A stretch of DNA of 9,481 nt. It comes from Leptospira sp. (GTDB lineage: Bacteria; Spirochaetota; Leptospiria; Leptospirales; Leptospiraceae). Where the stretch lies: contig JALOTI010000041.1 in assembly GCA_025457985.1 (NCBI GenBank), positions 1 through 9,481 of the forward strand, in the 5' to 3' direction. The position numbers and the translations under genes were made by a program. Below the pieces are notes generated by a model, which did no database searches, was not told the DNA's origin, and saw only the letters and a program-made list of their open reading frames with translations. Of the stretch, positions 6,166-9,481 are shown in pieces. Numbering within the stretch: position 1 is the stretch's first letter; each line of letters starts with the position of its first letter.

Positions 6166-8275
6166 ACGCTTCTTGTGGCTGTTCTTCTCTCGTTGGTAAA
6201 CTGAGGACCGAAGAAATTTCTGTTGCGACTCCTCTTTGGATTTCTTCGGAGGCAATTACTGCAAAGTTCCGAGATGGGAGTTCCTTTGTCAAAAAGAATG
6301 CAAATGGCTGACGTAGGTATCTTGAAATAACAAAGATCAAAAATCGATTCTCTTCCAATGCCTTTTGGTGCTCTGTATAAACTGCTTCCATGATACGAAC
6401 ACGTAATTCATGAGGAAGGATTAAAATTCTACCTTCTTGATCATCTTGCATCAAACTTTTGTTCAAACGATCAATGATTCTTGGATCGATCATAACAACG
6501 TGGAGTTTTCCATCAGGAGAGAGGTAATCATTAACTATCTGACGGGAAAGGGCTTGCCTAACAGATTCAGAAAGGATAAATGGATCCATCGTCTTAGGAA
6601 GGTTATTCGCAATTGCCTCCATAATTTTTGGAAGATTTTTAATGGACAATCCTTCTGCCAATAGGTTCTGCAATGTTTGTTGGATGATTCCGAGTCTCCC
6701 TTGTTTGTCATAATCAAGTTCGCCAACAAGTGTCGGGTGCGTTTGTCTCAAATGTTCTAACAAAGCCTTAACTTCTTCTCTTCCTAACAACTGGGATGCG
6801 TAATTTGAAATAAGCTCTTTGAGATGAGTAATGATAACTGTAGATGGGTCAACAACTGAATAACCTTTATTCTCCACTTCGATCTTATCGTTCGGATCAA
6901 TCCAAGTAGCCTTTAAGCCAAAAGCTGGCTCGACAAAAGGATCACCTTTGATCGGATCAAGGGCCCTCGAGCTATTATTCATCGCCATCAGTCGATCCGC
7001 TTTCACCACAGCTTGACCCACGACAACACCGTTAATTCGGATTATGTAATTATCCGCAGGAATTTCCAAATTATCAATGATACGAATTGCAGGTATGACT
7101 AACCCAAAGTCTATTGCGAATTTTTTTCTCGTGTTTGCTATCTGTTCGAGAAGATGCCCACCAGATGAGGAATCCACTAACGGAAGTAAATCGCGACCAA
7201 GTTCAACCTGTATAGCTTCCACTGTTATTTCTTTGATATAATTTTCTGGTTTTCTTTCTTGAGTCTTTTCCTGTGAAACTGTCTCAATTTTTTTGATTTC
7301 TTCTTTTGCGACCTGTTCAATAGAATAACCTAGGTAACCGACTGCACCCGCAAGAAAAACCAGAGAAAAAAATGGGAGTCCAGGAATTAAAGAAGCAAGT
7401 CCTAAAGCCCCTGCAACCACATAAAGTGTTTTTGCATTCCCGAATAACTGACCTTTGATTTCCATCGTTAACTTTTGTTCGGAGCTGGAACGTGTAACAA
7501 TAATACCTGTTGCCGTAGTGCTCAATAGTCCAGGGATTTGGGAAACAAGACCGTCCCCAATTGTAAATTTACCATAAGTTTCTATGGATGCAAGAAAAGA
7601 CTCACCACGAATTGTAGATCCAATCAAAATACCTCCGATCAGATTGATCGCCGTGATAATAAGACCAGCTCTCACATCTCCTTGCACAAACTTAGAAGCT
7701 CCATCCATGGCCCCATAAAAATCCACTTCGCGTTGCACTTTTTTTCGTTTCACTTTTGCTTCTGCTTCGGTGATGGCACCACTATTCAATTCCATATCGA
7801 TAGACATTTGCTTTTGAGGTAATCCATCTAACGTAAATCTAGCTGCAACTTCCGAGATTCTCGTAGCTCCTTTTGTGATTACGACCACCTGAACAATCGT
7901 AAGAATGATAAAGATGATTAGTCCAACTACATACTTCCCAAGTCCCGATTCCCCTCCGACAACAAAAGTTCCAAAGGCTTCAATCACACTTGAGTTCATA
8001 GCAGGGCCTTTAGAAAGAATCTGCCTTGTAGTTGATACATTCAGCGCAAGTCTAAAAAGAGTCGTAATCAAAAGCAAACTAGGGAAAATAGAAAACTCAC
8101 TTGGCTCTGTTACAGACAAAGCAGTCATCAAAATAAGAAGACCCAGTCCGATACTTACAACTATCAATAGATCTAAAACAAACCCAGGTAAAGGGACTAT
8201 TAACATCCCTAAGATGACAAGTACTCCGATTCCTAAAATTAGATCAGATTGTTTCAAAAGATCTTTCAAATTCAT
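6164..8275 (-). CDS. flhA: Flagellar biosynthesis protein FlhA, export gate component
   Basis: The 703-residue inner-membrane protein forms the nonameric gate of the flagellar type III export apparatus. It couples proton flow to export and docks chaperone-substrate complexes. About eight membrane segments fall within residues 13-318. The family core is clear: [21 protein letters not shown] (64-84 region), [10 protein letters not shown] (99-108), [20 protein letters not shown] (131-150) and [16 protein letters not shown] (185-200). Asp191 in the last segment aligns with the conserved aspartate implicated in proton coupling in Salmonella. A charged linker (about 320-345) leads to the cytosolic domain (about 346-703), with [12 protein letters not shown] (474-485) and a typical C-terminal half. 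The FHIPEP loop is divergent (see findings). The start is 3 bases after the flhB stop, with a weak AGGGA 11 bases upstream. Normal length; intact. In spirochaetes it would serve the periplasmic flagella. Confidence 0.97.
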   Translation of the reverse strand: MNLKDLLKQSDLILGIGVLVILGMLIVPLPGFVLDLLIVVSIGLGLLILMTALSVTEPSEFSIFPSLLLITTLFRLALNVSTTRQILSKGPAMNSSVIEAFGTFVVGGESGLGKYVVGLIIFIILTIVQVVVITKGATRISEVAARFTLDGLPQKQMSIDMELNSGAITEAEAKVKRKKVQREVDFYGAMDGASKFVQGDVRAGLIITAINLIGGILIGSTIRGESFLASIETYGKFTIGDGLVSQIPGLLSTTATGIIVTRSSSEQKLTMEIKGQLFGNAKTLYVVAGALGLASLIPGLPFFSLVFLAGAVGYLGYSIEQVAKEEIKKIETVSQEKTQERKPENYIKEITVEAIQVELGRDLLPLVDSSSGGHLLEQIANTRKKFAIDFGLVIPAIRIIDNLEIPADNYIIRINGVVVGQAVVKADRLMAMNNSSRALDPIKGDPFVEPAFGLKATWIDPNDKIEVENKGYSVVDPSTVIITHLKELISNYASQLLGREEVKALLEHLRQTHPTLVGELDYDKQGRLGIIQQTLQNLLAEGLSIKNLPKIMEAIANNLPKTMDPFILSESVRQALSRQIVNDYLSPDGKLHVVMIDPRIIDRLNKSLMQDDQEGRILILPHELRVRIMEAVYTEHQKALEENRFLIFVISRYLRQPFAFFLTKELPSRNFAVIASEEIQRGVATEISSVLSLPTREEQPQEA
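7787..7825 (-). other. FHIPEP-family signature loop of FlhA, divergent
   Basis: Residues 151-163 of FlhA read [13 protein letters not shown]. The usual family sequence here is close to 'ALPGKQMAIDADL'. The invariant glycine is replaced by Gln154 and the Ala-Asp pair by Met161-Glu162, while KQM and ID are kept. This is the large cytoplasmic loop between membrane segments 4 and 5. Confidence 0.7.
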
Positions 8276-8278
8276 AGA

Positions 8279-9385
8279 TTAACCGATCCCTACTTTTCTT
8301 TTGAATTTTTCGAGTGTAATGAGAATCGCAACAATTGCCTCAAAAAACTCTTTTGGAATTTCTTTTCCAACTTCAACTTCTGCATATAGTAAACGTGCTT
8401 GTTTAGGACTTTCAACGATTGGCACATCGTTTTCACGAGCGATACGTCGAATCTCGAGTGCTATTCGATTCTCACCTTTAGCAATGACTCTCGGAGCCGC
8501 ATCTCTTCCAACTTCATAAAGTAAGGCGACTGAATAATGAGTTGGGTTGGTAATCACTACATCGGCTTTGGGAACTTCCTTTAACATGTTTCCTTGCATC
8601 ATTTCGCGTGCAAGTTGCATCCTTCTATTTTTGAGAATCGGATCGCCGGAGTCTTCCTTCATTTCTCGTTTTGCTTCGGAAGGAGTTTGTTTAAGTGATT
8701 CTTCAAATTCGGATTTCTGAAAGTAGAAGTCAGAAACTGCGATAGCCAACAAAACTAATCCAACTGCCATCATGATTTTAAATCCGGAGTAAGTGATGAG
8801 ACCGATTGCCTCCATCATCCCCATATTTCCCGTTAGCAGAACTTTCAAAAAATCACCAGTAATTAAAACATAACTTATAAATCCAATCAAGATTACTTTA
8901 GCCAGTGATTTGACGAGATTAAACATTGTTTGGCGATTTGGTAAAATTCTTTTAAAATTAGGACTAATACGATCAAAACGGAAAGACAGTGCACGAGGAG
9001 TGAACATAAATCCAACTTGAACAACATTTCCTACTATTGCGAATACCATAGTAATTGCCAATACAGGCCAAAGAAGATTAAAGAAGTCTCGAGAAACTCC
9101 TGATAATACAACTCGGAATTCTTCTGCACCAAACCTCTCCACGGATGTTCCCATAGAAAGATATTTACGAATGAAAATCGCAGTATTTTTGATAAATGTA
9201 TCGCCTAATAAATAAAAAACAGCCGTTCCACCTAACAGAACCAAGGTTGATGATACTTCATTTGACTTCGGAACATTCCCCTTCTCCTTTTCCTCACGTC
9301 TGCGACGTTCACTGGGTGGTTCGGTCCTGCCCTCGTCTGCAGCTGCAAAAAGTTGAAGATCTATGTCATAATTGACTAAAATCAT
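8279..9385 (-). CDS. flhB: Flagellar biosynthesis protein FlhB, substrate-specificity switch
   Basis: The 368-residue inner-membrane protein of the flagellar type III export apparatus switches export from rod/hook to filament substrates through self-cleavage. The N-terminal cytoplasmic part includes LQLFAAADEGRTEPPSERRR (10-29), followed by EKGNVPKSNEV, the family's 'EKGxVxKS' element. Four membrane segments lie at about 45-63, 101-128, 161-183 and 202-222. The linker has EMKEDSGDP (241-249). The cytoplasmic domain carries the autocleavage motif NPTHYSVAL (280-288), with the cut expected between Asn280 and Pro281, and ends in AIVAILITLEKFKRK. The motif is intact. The first ATG has no clear Shine-Dalgarno, and no better in-frame start exists nearby. 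The gene leads directly into flhA, whose start is 3 bases away. Confidence 0.96.
   Translation of the reverse strand: MILVNYDIDLQLFAAADEGRTEPPSERRRREEKEKGNVPKSNEVSSTLVLLGGTAVFYLLGDTFIKNTAIFIRKYLSMGTSVERFGAEEFRVVLSGVSRDFFNLLWPVLAITMVFAIVGNVVQVGFMFTPRALSFRFDRISPNFKRILPNRQTMFNLVKSLAKVILIGFISYVLITGDFLKVLLTGNMGMMEAIGLITYSGFKIMMAVGLVLLAIAVSDFYFQKSEFEESLKQTPSEAKREMKEDSGDPILKNRRMQLAREMMQGNMLKEVPKADVVITNPTHYSVALLYEVGRDAAPRVIAKGENRIALEIRRIARENDVPIVESPKQARLLYAEVEVGKEIPKEFFEAIVAILITLEKFKRKVGIG
8537..8548 (-). other. FlhB autocleavage motif NPTH
   Basis: The four codons AAC CCA ACT CAT encode Asn280-Pro-Thr-His283. In FlhB/YscU proteins the chain breaks between Asn and Pro through Asn cyclisation, and this triggers the switch of export specificity. 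All residues needed are present, so the switch should work in the usual way. Confidence 0.9.
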
Positions 9386-9481
9386 TTTAACGAGATAACA
9401 TACATCAATTTATTCATAACAATAATTTATGCTTTCTTCTCAGAAGAGAAAAAATATCACAGCATTCCAAATTTGAAGCCT
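9386..9481 (-). other. Sequence upstream of flhB; end of preceding gene not resolved
   Basis: These 96 bases are very AT-rich. All three minus-strand frames close before the flhB start, the longest open one from the window edge ending after about 22 codons, so the tail of an upstream gene (fliR would be expected from flagellar gene order) could end here but cannot be identified. I see no convincing promoter or Shine-Dalgarno. Confidence 0.3.

Noticed and set aside
6535..6729. Minus-strand 64-codon frame inside flhA
   Set aside because: It overlaps the well-conserved cytosolic domain of FlhA in another frame and shows no recognisable protein features.
9432..9450. Near-palindrome around TCTTCTCAGAAGA as a terminator upstream of flhB
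   Set aside because: The arms meet with a one-base centre, so the usable stem is short and AT-rich, and neither strand has a T-run after it. The purine/pyrimidine bias alone can produce it.
9386..9481. End of fliR upstream of flhB
   Set aside because: Flagellar gene order makes it plausible, but the short open frames from the edge (up to about 22 codons) carry no recognisable FliR sequence, so no gene is called.

Overview
The window looks like chromosomal DNA from a spirochaete, most likely Leptospira. The evidence is the AT-rich composition, the flhB-flhA flagellar export genes, a eukaryote/archaea-type XPB helicase of the sort found in some bacteria including spirochaetes and mycobacteria, and a start of a possible lipoprotein with a loose, spirochaete-like lipobox. 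The genus call is an inference from protein character and gene company. I could not run a search, and the species is not determined.

All eight genes lie on the minus strand, so the region reads from high to low coordinates: flhB (9385-8279), flhA (8275-6164), dusA (6151-5162), a 202-base gap, xpb (4959-3259), an aspartate aminotransferase gene (3250-2033), an exported protein of unknown function with an SH3-like segment (2029-1007), an alpha/beta hydrolase (969-148), and the first 42 codons of a probable lipoprotein (126 to the window edge). Apart from the 202-base gap, spacings between genes run from 3 to 37 bases. Two ribosome binding sites are built into the stop codon of the gene before (flhA/dusA and xpb/aminotransferase). 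This suggests two transcription blocks: the flagellar export pair with dusA, and a block starting at xpb. The only internal non-coding stretch large enough for a promoter is 4960-5161.

FlhB and FlhA are the inner-membrane substrate-specificity switch and the proton-driven export gate of the flagellar type III apparatus, which in spirochaetes builds periplasmic flagella. DusA modifies the D-loop of tRNA. XPB is a DNA helicase/translocase. The aminotransferase links aspartate/glutamate and 2-oxoacid metabolism. The last three genes look like a small envelope/metabolic set with no assigned pathway. These blocks have no obvious common function and look like housekeeping neighbours.

I did not see mobile elements, CRISPR arrays, tRNA or rRNA genes, or a clear novel multi-gene system. 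The points most worth a second look are the bacterial XPB and the palindromes in its leader, the divergent FHIPEP loop of FlhA, and the uncharacterised four-cysteine exported protein.
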